A stretch of 64,000 nucleotides of DNA from Paracoccus shanxieyensis (lineage in GTDB: Bacteria; Pseudomonadota; Alphaproteobacteria; Rhodobacterales; Rhodobacteraceae). The stretch is from positions 217,017 to 281,016 of the forward strand of contig NZ_WMII01000004.1 of assembly GCF_009711265.1 (NCBI RefSeq). The letters are read 5' to 3'. The number at the start of each line of letters is the position of its first letter. Within the stretch, counting starts at the first letter, position 1. A program made the translations under genes and the position numbers. The notes under the pieces were generated by a model that was not told the DNA's origin, ran no database searches, and was given only the letters and a program-made list of their open reading frames with translations. This document shows positions 53,312-62,859 of the stretch, piece by piece.

Positions 53312-54706
53312 ATGGACGCGACGGGCCAGATGGGCGCGATGGCCACGGCACAGGTTGCCGGGCGGCGGCGCGGCATGGCGCTTTCGACGATCGCCTTTGG
53401 CGGCTCGGCGCTGGTCTGGATCGTGATGTTCGCCATCACCGTGACGGTCGTCGTGTGGAACGCCCGCGACTCGGTCCGGCAGGAAACCGACAGCGCGTTC
53501 CGTCTGGCCAGTGCGGCCGCGACCCTGCGGCTTCCGACCTCGTTCCAGCGGCAGGACATGATGGCGCAGGCGGCGATGATCGCCTTCGACATCCGCAACC
53601 AGCGCCATGTCACCGCCGAGCTGCGCGATGCCAAGGGTCAGCCCGTCGCCCTGCCCGGCCCCGATGGCCGCGCCGCCCGCGCGCCGGACTGGTTCGCCCG
53701 CCTGCTGCGCCCCGAACCGCAACGCGATCTGATCCCCATCACGCAATATCCCAATGTCCTTGGCGTGCTGGAGATCCGCACCGAGCCCTCGGACGAAATC
53801 GCCGAGGTCTGGCAGGATCTGCGGGTGCTGCTGCCCCTGCTTCTGGTGACGGCGCTGGTGGCCATCGGCGTCACCATGGCCGTCACCGCACTGGTGCTGC
53901 GCCGTCTTGGCCTGCTGGGCCGGTCCCTGGCGCGGATGCGGGCCGGAGATCTGGACCATCAGGCGCCCATGACCGGGCTGGCCGAACTGAACGCCCTGAC
54001 CGAGGATGTGAACGCGCTGGCCGCGCATCTTGCCCATGAACGCGCCGAAAACCGCCGCCTGCAGGGCCGCATGATGACATTGGCCGAGGCCGAGCGCGCC
54101 CGCATCGCCGCCGATCTGCATGACGATATCGGCCCGCAGCTTTTCGCACTGCAGGCCGCCGTTGGTCAGGCGGCGCGCCATGAGACCGATCCCGAACTGG
54201 CCGAAACGCTGGCCGCCATCGCGCGTCACGCGGGAGCCGTGCGCAACTCGGCCCGCGCGGCCATCGACGATCTGCGCCTTGGCCCCGCCGAGGGCGCCAG
54301 TCTGGCCGAGATGATCCAGGAACTGGTGATCGAGTTTCAGGACATGGCCCCCGACACCGAATTCGGCTTTGTCTGCGCCCCGGACATGCCCACCCTGGAC
54401 GATGCGGGTAATATCGCGCTGTACCGGTTCGTGCGCGAAAGCGTGCTGAACGCCCTGCGCCATGCCCGCCCGCCTCAGGTTCGGGTCCGGCTTGAGCACG
54501 ACCACGGCACGGCCCTTGCCCGCGTGCAGGATGACGGTGCAGGCCCAGCGCCCCGGCAGCGGCGCGGTCAGGGCCAGACCGGCATCGCCGACCGTGCCGC
54601 CGCATTGGGGGCGACATGGCTGCCGCCCGAGCGGCGCTGCGGCTGGACGATGACCGAATTCCGTATTCCCGCAGACAGGATCCCCGCAGACAGGCCGCAT
54701 CCATGA
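53312..54706 (+). CDS. Sensor histidine kinase, NarX/UhpB type (HisKA_3)
   Basis: A 464-residue membrane kinase: helix at about 25-48, periplasmic domain of about 110 residues, second helix, HAMP-like segment (LRRLGLLGRSLARMRAGD), then HisKA_3 with ERARIAADLHDDIGPQL (phospho-His) and a HATPase with RFVRESVLNALRHA and QDDGAGPA. GGGGGGAT just before ATG 53312 decides the start. Stop overlaps the response regulator start. Signal unknown. Confidence 0.9.
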   Translation: MDATGQMGAMATAQVAGRRRGMALSTIAFGGSALVWIVMFAITVTVVVWNARDSVRQETDSAFRLASAAATLRLPTSFQRQDMMAQAAMIAFDIRNQRHVTAELRDAKGQPVALPGPDGRAARAPDWFARLLRPEPQRDLIPITQYPNVLGVLEIRTEPSDEIAEVWQDLRVLLPLLLVTALVAIGVTMAVTALVLRRLGLLGRSLARMRAGDLDHQAPMTGLAELNALTEDVNALAAHLAHERAENRRLQGRMMTLAEAERARIAADLHDDIGPQLFALQAAVGQAARHETDPELAETLAAIARHAGAVRNSARAAIDDLRLGPAEGASLAEMIQELVIEFQDMAPDTEFGFVCAPDMPTLDDAGNIALYRFVRESVLNALRHARPPQVRVRLEHDHGTALARVQDDGAGPAPRQRRGQGQTGIADRAAALGATWLPPERRCGWTMTEFRIPADRIPADRPHP

Positions 54707-55365
54707 CCGACACCGACACCCGCCCGCTTCACGTCCTGATCGTCGATGACCACCCCGTCGTGGCCGAGGGCTGGGACCGCATCACCCGCGGCAGGCTGGA
54801 TTGCCGCGTGACCGCTGCGGCATCGCCCTTGCAGGCCTTCCGGGCGTGGCGACGGGCGTCGGCGGATGTCATCGTCGTGGACCTGACCATGGGCGACGCC
54901 AAGCTGGCGGGCATCCGGCTGATCGAACGGCTGCGGGCGGCGGGGGCGATGCAGCCGGTGCTGGTCTTTACCATGCATCGCAGCCCGATCATCGCGCGGC
55001 GCGCCTTGCAGGCGGGCTGCAACGGCATCATCATGAAAGACAGCCCCTCGGACGAGATCGGTCTTGCGCTGCAGCAGGTCGCGGCGGGCGGCGATTACGT
55101 CCCGGCGGATCTGGCGCGGCGCATCGCCTTGATGGAGCGTCCGGGCGGTCCGGCCCGCCCGCGCCTGACGCCCCGCGAAACCGATATCCTGCGCGCCATG
55201 GCCGAGGGGCTGGCGTATCGCGACATCGCCGAACGCGCCGGCATCAGCTACAAGACCGTGTCGAATGTCAGCCAGACGCTGAAGGACAAGCTGGGCGCGA
55301 ACAGCTTTGCCGATCTGGTGGTCAAGGCCATCCGCTATCTGGACGAAACCGGAGACCGGATCTGA
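54703..55365 (+). CDS. Response regulator, NarL/FixJ family
   Basis: A 220-residue regulator: receiver domain with DDHPVVAEG (acidic pocket), phospho-acceptor Asp in VIVVDLTMGD, and conserved Lys in IIMKDSPSDE; then a LuxR-type helix-turn-helix (LTPRETDILRAMAEGLAYRD, KTVSNVSQTLKDKL). ATGA overlap with the kinase stop makes this a matched pair. The next gene starts four bases later. Confidence 0.93.
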   Translation: MTDTDTRPLHVLIVDDHPVVAEGWDRITRGRLDCRVTAAASPLQAFRAWRRASADVIVVDLTMGDAKLAGIRLIERLRAAGAMQPVLVFTMHRSPIIARRALQAGCNGIIMKDSPSDEIGLALQQVAAGGDYVPADLARRIALMERPGGPARPRLTPRETDILRAMAEGLAYRDIAERAGISYKTVSNVSQTLKDKLGANSFADLVVKAIRYLDETGDRI

Positions 55366-55369
55366 ACCG

Positions 55370-56665
55370 ATGCCGAACGCCCCGCAGGATCCCTCCGCCC
55401 GCATGTCGATCCGCCTGCCCGCCGCACGGCGCCCGCTGATCGGCACGCGGATCCGCGAGCGGCGGATGCTTCTGGGCCAGCGCCAGACCGAGGTCGCGCG
55501 GCGGGCCGATATCTCGGCGGCCTATCTGAACCTGATCGAACATAACCGCCGCCCGGTCGGCGATGCGCTGCTGTCGCGTCTGGCCGAGGCGCTGGATATC
55601 GACGCGACCGAACTGGCCTCGGACCGCGAGGAGACGCTGATTTCGGGCCTGCGGGAAGCCGCCGCCATGGCGGATGGCCAGCGCTTCGCCGTCGAACTGG
55701 ACCAGATCTCGGAATTCGCCGCGCGCTTTCCCGGCTGGGCCACGGCGCTGGCCGCCGCGATCCGCCGCGCCGACGGGCTTGAACGGCGGCTGATCGCGAT
55801 GTCGGACCGCATGACGCGCGACCCCTATCTGCTGGCCACGCTGCACGAGGTGCAATCCGCCGTGACCGCCGTGCGCTCGACCGCCTCGATCCTGGCCGAA
55901 ACGCCCGAGATCGAGCCCGACTGGCGCGACCGGTTCCACGCCAATCTGGACAGCGACAGCCAGCGACTGGCCCGCACGGCGCAATCGCTTGTCGCCTATC
56001 TGGACAGTTTTGAAGATGACGCGGTGCCGATGTCGCCGCAGGAAGAGGTCGAGGAATGGATCGCCGCAGGCCAGCCGCAGCCGGATGGTCTGGCCTCGGA
56101 CGCGGCGCGGATGCTGGCCGGGGGCGTGCTGGCGATCCAGACCCGCGACCGGGCGATGCTGGCCGATGCCGAACTGGCCAGCGCCGCCGATGCGCCGGGT
56201 GACATCGACCCGGCCACGCTGGCCGTGCGCATCGCAAAGCCGCTGGATCTGGTGCTGCGCCGCCTTGGCATTCTGCGGCCGGGCCGGTGGGCGCAGGCGG
56301 GGCTGATCATCTGCGACGGCTCGGGCGCGACGCTGTATCGGCAGGCGCCGCCCGGCTTTGACCTGCCTCGCCCGGGCGAAGGCTGCGCGCTGTGGCCGCT
56401 GTTCGAGGCGCTGGCCCAGCCGCAATTGCCGGTGGTCAGGGTGATCCAGACCCCGGACGGCGCGCGGTTTCTGGCATGGGCGGTGGCCGAGCGGCTGCTG
56501 CCCATGGGCTTTGACGGCCCCGCGCTCAGCCGGGCGCAGATGCTGCTGCTGCCTGCGCCGCTAAGCGAAACGCGGCCTGCGCTGGCCGTGGGCCCGGCCT
56601 GCCGCATCTGTCCGCGCACCGCCTGCCCCGCCCGGCACGAGCCCTCGATCCTGGGTCCGGCATGA
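55370..56665 (+). CDS. Xre-family regulator with DUF2083-like C terminus
   Basis: A 431-residue regulator. Residues 24-85 form an Xre helix-turn-helix (IGTRIRERRMLLGQRQTEVA, YLNLIEHNRRPV). The C terminus has the Cys cluster CRICPRTACPARHEP typical of ScfR/DUF2083 short-chain-acyl regulators. Unlike ScfR, I see no IrrE-type HExxH metallopeptidase motif in the middle, which is instead helical. The ligand is unknown. Overlaps the next gene by ATGA. Confidence 0.82.
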   Translation: MPNAPQDPSARMSIRLPAARRPLIGTRIRERRMLLGQRQTEVARRADISAAYLNLIEHNRRPVGDALLSRLAEALDIDATELASDREETLISGLREAAAMADGQRFAVELDQISEFAARFPGWATALAAAIRRADGLERRLIAMSDRMTRDPYLLATLHEVQSAVTAVRSTASILAETPEIEPDWRDRFHANLDSDSQRLARTAQSLVAYLDSFEDDAVPMSPQEEVEEWIAAGQPQPDGLASDAARMLAGGVLAIQTRDRAMLADAELASAADAPGDIDPATLAVRIAKPLDLVLRRLGILRPGRWAQAGLIICDGSGATLYRQAPPGFDLPRPGEGCALWPLFEALAQPQLPVVRVIQTPDGARFLAWAVAERLLPMGFDGPALSRAQMLLLPAPLSETRPALAVGPACRICPRTACPARHEPSILGPA

Positions 56666-56916
56666 GGCTGCGCGGCCCCCGCCTGTTTCTTGGCCGCGCC
56701 GCCTATCGCCGCCGCCGTCTGATCGACGCGACGCGGCTGGTGCCGGTGGCCTTTGCGGCGGCGGTGCTGCTGCCGCTGGTCTGGCTGCCCGAACGCTTCA
56801 GCTTTGCGACCGGCACGCTGTGGCTGGCGGGCGGCTGGAGCGTCACCATCCTTGCCACCGCTTTGCTGCATCGCGCCATCGGCCGCGACAGCCCGGAGGA
56901 CGAGGATGACGCCTGA
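56662..56916 (+). CDS. Small two-helix membrane protein next to the symporter-kinase
   Basis: An 84-residue protein with a basic N terminus, two hydrophobic helices (about 26-42 and 51-70) and an acidic C-terminal tail ending EDEDDA. Its end overlaps the start of the symporter-histidine kinase by 11 bases and its start overlaps the Xre gene, so all three are coupled. It could be an accessory subunit of the sensor; that is inference. Confidence 0.75.
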   Translation: MRLRGPRLFLGRAAYRRRRLIDATRLVPVAFAAAVLLPLVWLPERFSFATGTLWLAGGWSVTILATALLHRAIGRDSPEDEDDA

Positions 56917-59569
56917 AGCCCTTGGCGTCGCCGCGATCCTTTATGTCGCCGCGATGTTTCTGCTGGCCCATGCCGCCGACCGCGCCGCCAGCGCCGGGCG
57001 CTGGTCATGGATGAATAGCCCGGTGATCTATACTCTGTCGCTGTCGGTCTATTGCTCGGCATGGACGTTTTACGGCGCGGTTGGCTATGCCACGCAGTCC
57101 GGGCTGGAATACATGACGATCTATCTGGGTCCGGGCATCGTCTTTGCAGGCGCGTGGTGGGGCTTGCGGCATCTGGTCAGGGTGGCGCGGCTGCACCGTG
57201 TGACCTCGATCGCCGATCTGATCTCCAGCCGGTTCGGCAAATCCGCGGGGCTGGCAGCGCTGGTCACGCTGATCGCGGTGGTGGCGGTAACGCCCTATAT
57301 CGCGCTGCAACTGCAATCGGTGCAGATGGCGCTGTCGGCCTTTGCCGAACCCGGCGCGCCGCTGCCCCGCAGTGTCGCGCTGTGGACGGCCATCGGCCTT
57401 GCCGCCTTCACCATCCTGTTCGGCACCCGCAACCTTGCCGCGGATGAGCGTCACCACGGCGTCGTCATGGCCATCGCGCTGGAGGCGGTGGTCAAGCTGG
57501 CGGCCTTTCTGGCCGTGGGCGCCTTTGTGCTGTGGGGGGTGGCCGATGGCCCGGCGGATGTGCTGGCCCGCATCGACCGCATCGCCACCACACCCGAAGG
57601 CGCGGGCTGGGTCATCAAGCCCGACCGCTGGGTGGTGCTGATCACGCTGGCCGGGGCGGCTGTGCTGGTGCTGCCGCGCATGTTTCAGGTGCTGGTGGTC
57701 GAGGCCAGCGACGACGACCGGCTGCGTCATGCGGGCTGGGCCTTTCCGCTTTACCTGTTCGCGATGACCTTTCTGGTTCTGCCCATCGCCGTCATGGGCC
57801 GCGACATGCTGCCGGCCAGCGCCAATCCCGATCTGTATGTGCTGGAACTGCCGCTGTCGCAGGGGCACGACCGGCTGGCGGGCTTTGCCTTTATCGGCGG
57901 CTTTTCCTCGGCCATGTCGATGGTGGTGGTCAGCGCCATCGCCGTGGCCACCATGATGGCGAACCATTGGCTGGTGCCGGTTTGGTTGTGGCTGCGCGGT
58001 TTTTCGGCCCAATCCGGTCAGGACGGAGAGGATCTGCGCGCCCTGATGCTGAACGCCCGCCGCATCGCGATCCTTGCGATCGTGGGCGGCGGCTGGGCCT
58101 ATCACCAGATCTCGGGCGGGACCTCGGCGCTGGCGGTCATGGGCATCGTGGCGTTTTCCGGCATGGCGCAGGTGCTGCCGGCGATGATTGCGGGCCTGTG
58201 CTGGCGCGGGGCCACGCGCAGCGGCGCGATGGCGGGGATCGGCGCGGGCGCGCTGATCTGGCTGGCGCTGATCTTTCTGCCCTCGCTGGGGCTGGTGGCC
58301 GCGCCGACCATGCCGCAGGGCATCGACCCCTTCGCCGCCGCCGTCCTGCTGTCCTTGGGCGCGAACATGCTGCTGCTGATCGTGCTGTCGCTTGCCGATT
58401 TTCCCAACCCGGTCGAGCGGATGCAGGCGTTTTCCTTTGTCCATGCCATCGCGCCCGACAGCCGGGCCCGCGACACCAGCGGCATCGACCGGGCCGAGGC
58501 GATGCTGACGCTGGCCCGCCGCTTCTGGGGCACGGACCGGGCGCTGGCGATCTTCAGCGCCGCCGCCGAGGCACAGGGCAAATCCGGCTATCTGCCGGAC
58601 CTGACGCCGCGCTTTCTGTCCGAATTTGAACGCGAACTGGCCGGGACCGTGGGGGCCGCCACCGCCGTCGCGCTGATGGCCCATGTCGCAGGACGCGGCG
58701 ATATCACGGTCGCCGATCTGATGGAGGTCGCAGGCGAGGCCAGTCAGGCCCGTGCCGACAAACAGCGCCTTGAAACCGCGGGCGAGGATCTGGCGCGTTC
58801 GGCCCGCAAGCTGCAGGAAGCCAATGAGAAACTGACCAAGCTTTCAGCGCAGAAGGATGCGTTTCTGGGCCAGATCAGCCACGAATTGCGCACGCCGATG
58901 ACCTCGATCCGGGCGTTTTCGGAAATCCTGATGGAGCCGCTGTCCGACGCCGACCGCGCCCGCTTTGCCACCATCATCCACGATGAGGCCGCGCGCATGA
59001 CCCGCCTGATCGAGGATCTGCTGGATCTTGCCGTGCTTGAGGCGGGTCAGGCCAGACTGATCCCGCGCGTGGTCAACCTGCATGAGCTGATCGAGCGGGC
59101 GCTGGTCTCTGCCCGCGCCACCCTGCCGGGCCGCGATTTCGCGGTGCTGCGCGACATTGCCGCCGAACAGATCATGGCCATGACCGATGCCGACCGGCTG
59201 TTGCAGGTCTTGCTGAACGTCATTCTGAACGCCTGCAAATATTGCGATGCCGCCGCACCGCAGATCGCCATCCGCACCCGCAAGCGCCGTGACGGCGTGA
59301 TCCAGATCGATATCGCCGATAATGGCGCGGGGATCCCGCCACGCGACCGGGCGCTGATCTTTGAGAAATTCTCGCGGCTTGACGATCCGGCGCGGGCGGG
59401 CGGGGCCGGTCTGGGACTGGCGATCTGCCGCGAGATCATGGAGTTTCTGGGCGGCTCGATCGCCTATCTTCCCGGTCAGGGCGGGGCGGCTTTTCGCATG
59501 ACCCTGCCGCCGCGCCCGCCGGGCATCGGCGGCGATGAGGCCAAAAAGGCGGTGCGGTCAATCATTTAG
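56906..59569 (+). CDS. Symporter-histidine kinase fusion (CbrA-like)
   Basis: An 887-residue sensor. Residues 1 to about 500 are a sodium:solute symporter domain with 12-13 helices (SVYCSAWTFYGAVGYAT, TSIADLISSRFGKS). A STAC-like linker follows, then a coiled coil, HisKA with ISHELRTPMTSIR (phospho-His), and HATPase boxes NVILNACKYC, DNGAGIP and GAGLGLAI. No PAS domain is evident. GGAGGACGAGG precedes ATG 56906. No CbrB-type regulator follows; the nearest regulators are the Xre protein and the NarL-type regulator upstream. Confidence 0.92.
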   Translation: MTPEALGVAAILYVAAMFLLAHAADRAASAGRWSWMNSPVIYTLSLSVYCSAWTFYGAVGYATQSGLEYMTIYLGPGIVFAGAWWGLRHLVRVARLHRVTSIADLISSRFGKSAGLAALVTLIAVVAVTPYIALQLQSVQMALSAFAEPGAPLPRSVALWTAIGLAAFTILFGTRNLAADERHHGVVMAIALEAVVKLAAFLAVGAFVLWGVADGPADVLARIDRIATTPEGAGWVIKPDRWVVLITLAGAAVLVLPRMFQVLVVEASDDDRLRHAGWAFPLYLFAMTFLVLPIAVMGRDMLPASANPDLYVLELPLSQGHDRLAGFAFIGGFSSAMSMVVVSAIAVATMMANHWLVPVWLWLRGFSAQSGQDGEDLRALMLNARRIAILAIVGGGWAYHQISGGTSALAVMGIVAFSGMAQVLPAMIAGLCWRGATRSGAMAGIGAGALIWLALIFLPSLGLVAAPTMPQGIDPFAAAVLLSLGANMLLLIVLSLADFPNPVERMQAFSFVHAIAPDSRARDTSGIDRAEAMLTLARRFWGTDRALAIFSAAAEAQGKSGYLPDLTPRFLSEFERELAGTVGAATAVALMAHVAGRGDITVADLMEVAGEASQARADKQRLETAGEDLARSARKLQEANEKLTKLSAQKDAFLGQISHELRTPMTSIRAFSEILMEPLSDADRARFATIIHDEAARMTRLIEDLLDLAVLEAGQARLIPRVVNLHELIERALVSARATLPGRDFAVLRDIAAEQIMAMTDADRLLQVLLNVILNACKYCDAAAPQIAIRTRKRRDGVIQIDIADNGAGIPPRDRALIFEKFSRLDDPARAGGAGLGLAICREIMEFLGGSIAYLPGQGGAAFRMTLPPRPPGIGGDEAKKAVRSII

Positions 59570-59622
59570 AAACCGCTTCTTGCGATCCTGCAAACAAGAC
59601 GATTGATGATTCGGGTTTCACG

Positions 59623-60741
59623 ATGGACAGCGCAGATACGCAGATGGCGACGCAGGGCGCGCAACCGGGGCAGATTCTGCGCCGGATGATCGCGGAACGC
59701 GATCTGGCCCAGACGCCGCGACGGCAGGCGGCTGCGGCAGCGGATCTGGCGGGCGAAGTCACCCGCGAACGCGCAGCGGCGACGGCTCTGGGGCGCGCCG
59801 CCGAACGGCTGCATCACCTGCCCATATTCGTCGAGGCCACGACATTCGCGCCCATGTCACTGTCGGAAATGCCGGAACTTCTGCCCGAACGCGCCTTGCT
59901 GGCGGTGATCGAAGGCGGGCGCGACACGCTGGGCGTCGTAGCGATCTGTCCCGGCTTTCTGACCTCGCTGATTGAAATGCAGGCGCTGGGTCGCGTGACC
60001 TCGCGGCCCGCCGTGCCGCGCCGCGCCACGCGCACGGACGCCACCATCGCCGCCGATTTCGTCAACCTGTTCCTTGCCGAGCTTGGCCGAGAACTTTCGG
60101 GCCGCGACAGCGTCCCCAGCTTCGGCAATTTCCGCTACGCCACATATCTGGACGATCCCCGCCCTTTGGCGCTGATGCTGGAGGATGGCGAGATGATGCG
60201 CATGACGATGAAATTCCGCATCGGCAGCGGCGGTCAGCGCGACGGGACCATCACCATCGCCCTGCCGATGCCGACGGGTGCCCCGCAGGCATCATCGGCG
60301 CAGGGATCGGGCACGGCGTTGCTGGCCGGTCCTGATGCGGCCCCGGCCCCGATCCCGGCCGCAGCCGAGGCAGCGTCGCTGTCGCTTGCCGCAGCGATGC
60401 AGCAGGCGCCGGTACCGCTGGTCGGCGTGCTGGCGCGCCGCGTGCTGAGCCTAGGCGCATTGCGGGGCCTGACGGCGGGCGCCACCATCTCACTCCCGGC
60501 GAATGCGCTGGATGAGGTGCGGATCGAAACCGCCTCGGGGCAGTTCATCGCCCGCGCCCGTCTGGGCGAGGCCGAGGGGCGTCACGCCCTGCGCCTGAAA
60601 CGCGCGGCCGATCTGCGCGCGGCGCCCTCGGCCCCCGCCGCGCCCGAGGCAGCTGACCTTCCCATGGGCGACGTGCATCGCCCCGATGCCTTTCGCAGTG
60701 ACGCCCAGGCACCGCAGCCACCGCATCAGAATACCGCCTGA
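59623..60741 (+). CDS. FliM/FliN-like (SpoA-domain) protein outside a flagellar cluster
   Basis: A 372-residue protein. The central part (about 65-220) resembles the FliM CheC-like domain, and the C-terminal LSLGALRGLTAGATISLPANAL stretch is the SpoA fold of C-ring proteins. No flagellar or type III genes are in the window. It may be a remnant motor-switch protein or have a different job near the upstream sensor kinase. The C terminus is Pro/Ala-rich. Confidence 0.78.
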   Translation: MDSADTQMATQGAQPGQILRRMIAERDLAQTPRRQAAAAADLAGEVTRERAAATALGRAAERLHHLPIFVEATTFAPMSLSEMPELLPERALLAVIEGGRDTLGVVAICPGFLTSLIEMQALGRVTSRPAVPRRATRTDATIAADFVNLFLAELGRELSGRDSVPSFGNFRYATYLDDPRPLALMLEDGEMMRMTMKFRIGSGGQRDGTITIALPMPTGAPQASSAQGSGTALLAGPDAAPAPIPAAAEAASLSLAAAMQQAPVPLVGVLARRVLSLGALRGLTAGATISLPANALDEVRIETASGQFIARARLGEAEGRHALRLKRAADLRAAPSAPAAPEAADLPMGDVHRPDAFRSDAQAPQPPHQNTA

Positions 60742-60843
60742 GCGCCGCCGGTTTTCCCCCGCGTTCCGGCAGGGCAAAGGCCGCAAAAGCAGCAAAATCG
60801 CCGCCTTTGCAGACCCGCCTGTTCATGCCGATGCAGATTCCCC

Positions 60844-60872
60844 TTGAAAATCCGGGCTTCCGGACGCATGTA
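60844..60872 (+). promoter_or_regulatory. Candidate promoter of infA
   Basis: TTGAAA (60844-60849), 17 bases, CATGTA (60867-60872), 42 bases before infA. Confidence 0.5.
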
Positions 60873-60914
60873 GCGGGCGCCCGCCCATAGCGGGTCACCC
60901 TTACAGGAGAGAAC

Positions 60915-61133
60915 ATGGCCAAGGAAGAACTGCTCGAATTTCCCGGCGTCGTGAAGGAACTCCTGCCCAATGCGACATTCCGGGTCGAGCTTGAAAACGG
61001 CCATGAGATCATCGCACATATGGCAGGAAAGATGCGCAAGAACCGCATCCGTGTTCTGGCAGGCGACAAGGTGCAGGTGGAAATGAACACCTATGACCTG
61101 ACCAAGGGGCGGATCAATTACCGCTTCAAGTGA
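60915..61133 (+). CDS. infA: Translation initiation factor IF-1
   Basis: The 72-residue S1/OB-fold factor, full length: [20 protein letters not shown] at the start, [14 protein letters not shown], and the terminal [20 protein letters not shown] precedes the ATG. Confidence 0.98.
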   Translation: MAKEELLEFPGVVKELLPNATFRVELENGHEIIAHMAGKMRKNRIRVLAGDKVQVEMNTYDLTKGRINYRFK

Positions 61134-61144
61134 ACCTCTGGCCC

Positions 61145-61165
61145 CATTCGCGGTCATCGCGAATG
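61145..61165. other. Perfect hairpin between infA and maf
   Basis: CATTCGCG, loop GTCAT, CGCGAATG; no T-run follows. It may protect the infA 3' end or separate infA from maf expression. Confidence 0.45.
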
Positions 61166-61237
61166 TCGGCAAGTGGAAGGCGGCCTCACATGGATAAGAC
61201 CACCTGCCCCCGCACGCATGACGGCGGGGTTTCGCAT

Positions 61238-61810
61238 ATGCGGCCCCGGCTTGTGCTAGGCTCTGCCAGCCCGCGGCGGCTGGAGCTGCTGGCCCAGATC
61301 GGCATCCGCCCGGATGAGATCCGCCCGGCAGATATCGACGAAACACCGCACCGTGCCGAAGACGCCCGCATCTATACCGCCCGGATGGCGCGGGAAAAGG
61401 CGCAGGCCCTTGCCGGCGTGGATGGCGCAGTGCTGTGCGCCGATACCTCGGTCACGGCGGGGCGGCGCATTCTGGGAAAGCCCGCCGACGTGGATGAGGC
61501 GCGGGCCTTTCTGCGCCTGCTGTCGGGGCGCAGGCACCGTGTCCTGACCTCGGTCGCGCTGCGCCATGGCGATCATCTGCGCGAACGTCTGGTCGAAACC
61601 ACCATTCGTCTGCGCCCTTTGTCGGCAGCCGAGATCGAGGACTACATCGCCTCGGGGCAATGGCAGGGCAAGGCCGGCGGCTATGGCATTCAGGGCCGCG
61701 CGGGCAGCTTTGTCGCCTGGATGCAGGGATCATACAGCGCCGTGGTCGGGCTGCCGCTGGCCGAAACCGCAACCATGCTGGCGCATGTCGGAATACGGGG
61801 AACATCATGA
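61238..61810 (+). CDS. maf: Maf-family nucleotide pyrophosphatase
   Basis: A 190-residue house-cleaning pyrophosphatase for non-canonical or modified nucleotides. [14 protein letters not shown] at the N terminus, VLCADTSVT with the catalytic Asp region, and [13 protein letters not shown] are typical. In-frame ATG 61190 would add 16 unusual residues. Ends with ATGA overlap to the RNase gene: infA-maf-rng-yacG is a common alphaproteobacterial order. Confidence 0.93.
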   Translation: MRPRLVLGSASPRRLELLAQIGIRPDEIRPADIDETPHRAEDARIYTARMAREKAQALAGVDGAVLCADTSVTAGRRILGKPADVDEARAFLRLLSGRRHRVLTSVALRHGDHLRERLVETTIRLRPLSAAEIEDYIASGQWQGKAGGYGIQGRAGSFVAWMQGSYSAVVGLPLAETATMLAHVGIRGTS

Positions 61811-62859
61811 AGGGACGCCAGATCGTTCTGGGACAGGTCTTTGGCCGCGACGCCGCCGCGCTGATGCAGGATGGCGCGCTGGTCGATCTGATCATCGACC
61901 CCACCGGGGCCACGCCCATCGCCCCCGGCGCGATCTGTCGTGGCAAGGTCGACCGGCTGGTCAAGGGTCAGGGCGGCGTCTTCCTGAAGCTGCCCGATGG
62001 CGCCAAGGGCTATCTTCGGGATCGCAGCGGCCTGCGCGAAGGGCAGGCCATTCTGGTGCAGATCAGCGGCGCGGCCGAGGATGGCAAGGCGATTCCCGTC
62101 TCGGCCCGGCTGAATTTCCGCGGCCGCCACATCATCGTCACGCCGGGCATGCCGGGGGTCAACGTCTCGCGCCGGATCCGGGAAACCGACATCCGCGATG
62201 AATTGCAGGGCCTTGGCGACGCGGCGGTCGAAGGGCTGCCGGATGCCCCCGGCATCGTCTTTCGCAGCGCGGCGGCACATGCCGAACTGGACGCCATCGC
62301 GGATGAGCTGAACCAGCTTCTGGATCTGTGCAAGGCCATCCTTGCCGATGCGGACGGCGCGCCCGAATTGCTGCTGGACGCCCCCGAACCTGCCGAAGCC
62401 GCATGGCATGACTGGGCCGAGCCCGCCCCCGACGCGATCGAGGACGGCGACGACGCCTTTGAACATTCCGGCGCGCTTGAGGCGGTCGAGGCCCTGCTGT
62501 CGCCCCGCATCGAGCTGGGCGGCGGCGCCTGGGCCGAGATGGAGGCGCTGCGGGCGCTGGTCGCGGTCGATGTGAACACCGGCAGCAACACCTCGCCCGC
62601 CGCCGGGCTGAAGGCCAATATCGCGCTGGCGCGCGACCTGCCGCGACAATTGCGGCTGCGCGGCCATGGCGGCCAGATCGTCGTCGACTTCGCCCCGATG
62701 CCCAAGCGCGACCGAGGCACGTTGGAACAGACCCTGCGCGCCGCCTTCAAATCCGAATCCGCCGAGACCGTGCTGATCGGCTGGACGGCGATGGGGCTTT
62801 TCGAAATCAGCCGCAAACGCGACCGCCTGCCGCTGTCGCGTCTGGCCGGGGACGCGTGA
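61807..62859 (+). CDS. rng: RNase E/G family ribonuclease, short form
   Basis: A 350-residue endoribonuclease of the RNase E/G family. An S1-like segment (about 40-100) is followed by the DNase I-like catalytic domain with metal-binding Asp in [10 protein letters not shown] (about residue 255) and VVDFAPM (about 294). It is shorter than E. coli RNase G (489 residues) and lacks the C-terminal zinc-link Cys pair, so it may be monomeric. Overlaps maf and yacG. Confidence 0.85.
   Translation: MKGRQIVLGQVFGRDAAALMQDGALVDLIIDPTGATPIAPGAICRGKVDRLVKGQGGVFLKLPDGAKGYLRDRSGLREGQAILVQISGAAEDGKAIPVSARLNFRGRHIIVTPGMPGVNVSRRIRETDIRDELQGLGDAAVEGLPDAPGIVFRSAAAHAELDAIADELNQLLDLCKAILADADGAPELLLDAPEPAEAAWHDWAEPAPDAIEDGDDAFEHSGALEAVEALLSPRIELGGGAWAEMEALRALVAVDVNTGSNTSPAAGLKANIALARDLPRQLRLRGHGGQIVVDFAPMPKRDRGTLEQTLRAAFKSESAETVLIGWTAMGLFEISRKRDRLPLSRLAGDA

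Noticed and set aside
57005..58684. Minus-strand open frame of 559 codons across the symporter-kinase
   Set aside because: Antisense shadow; the plus-strand gene has clear symporter and kinase motifs.
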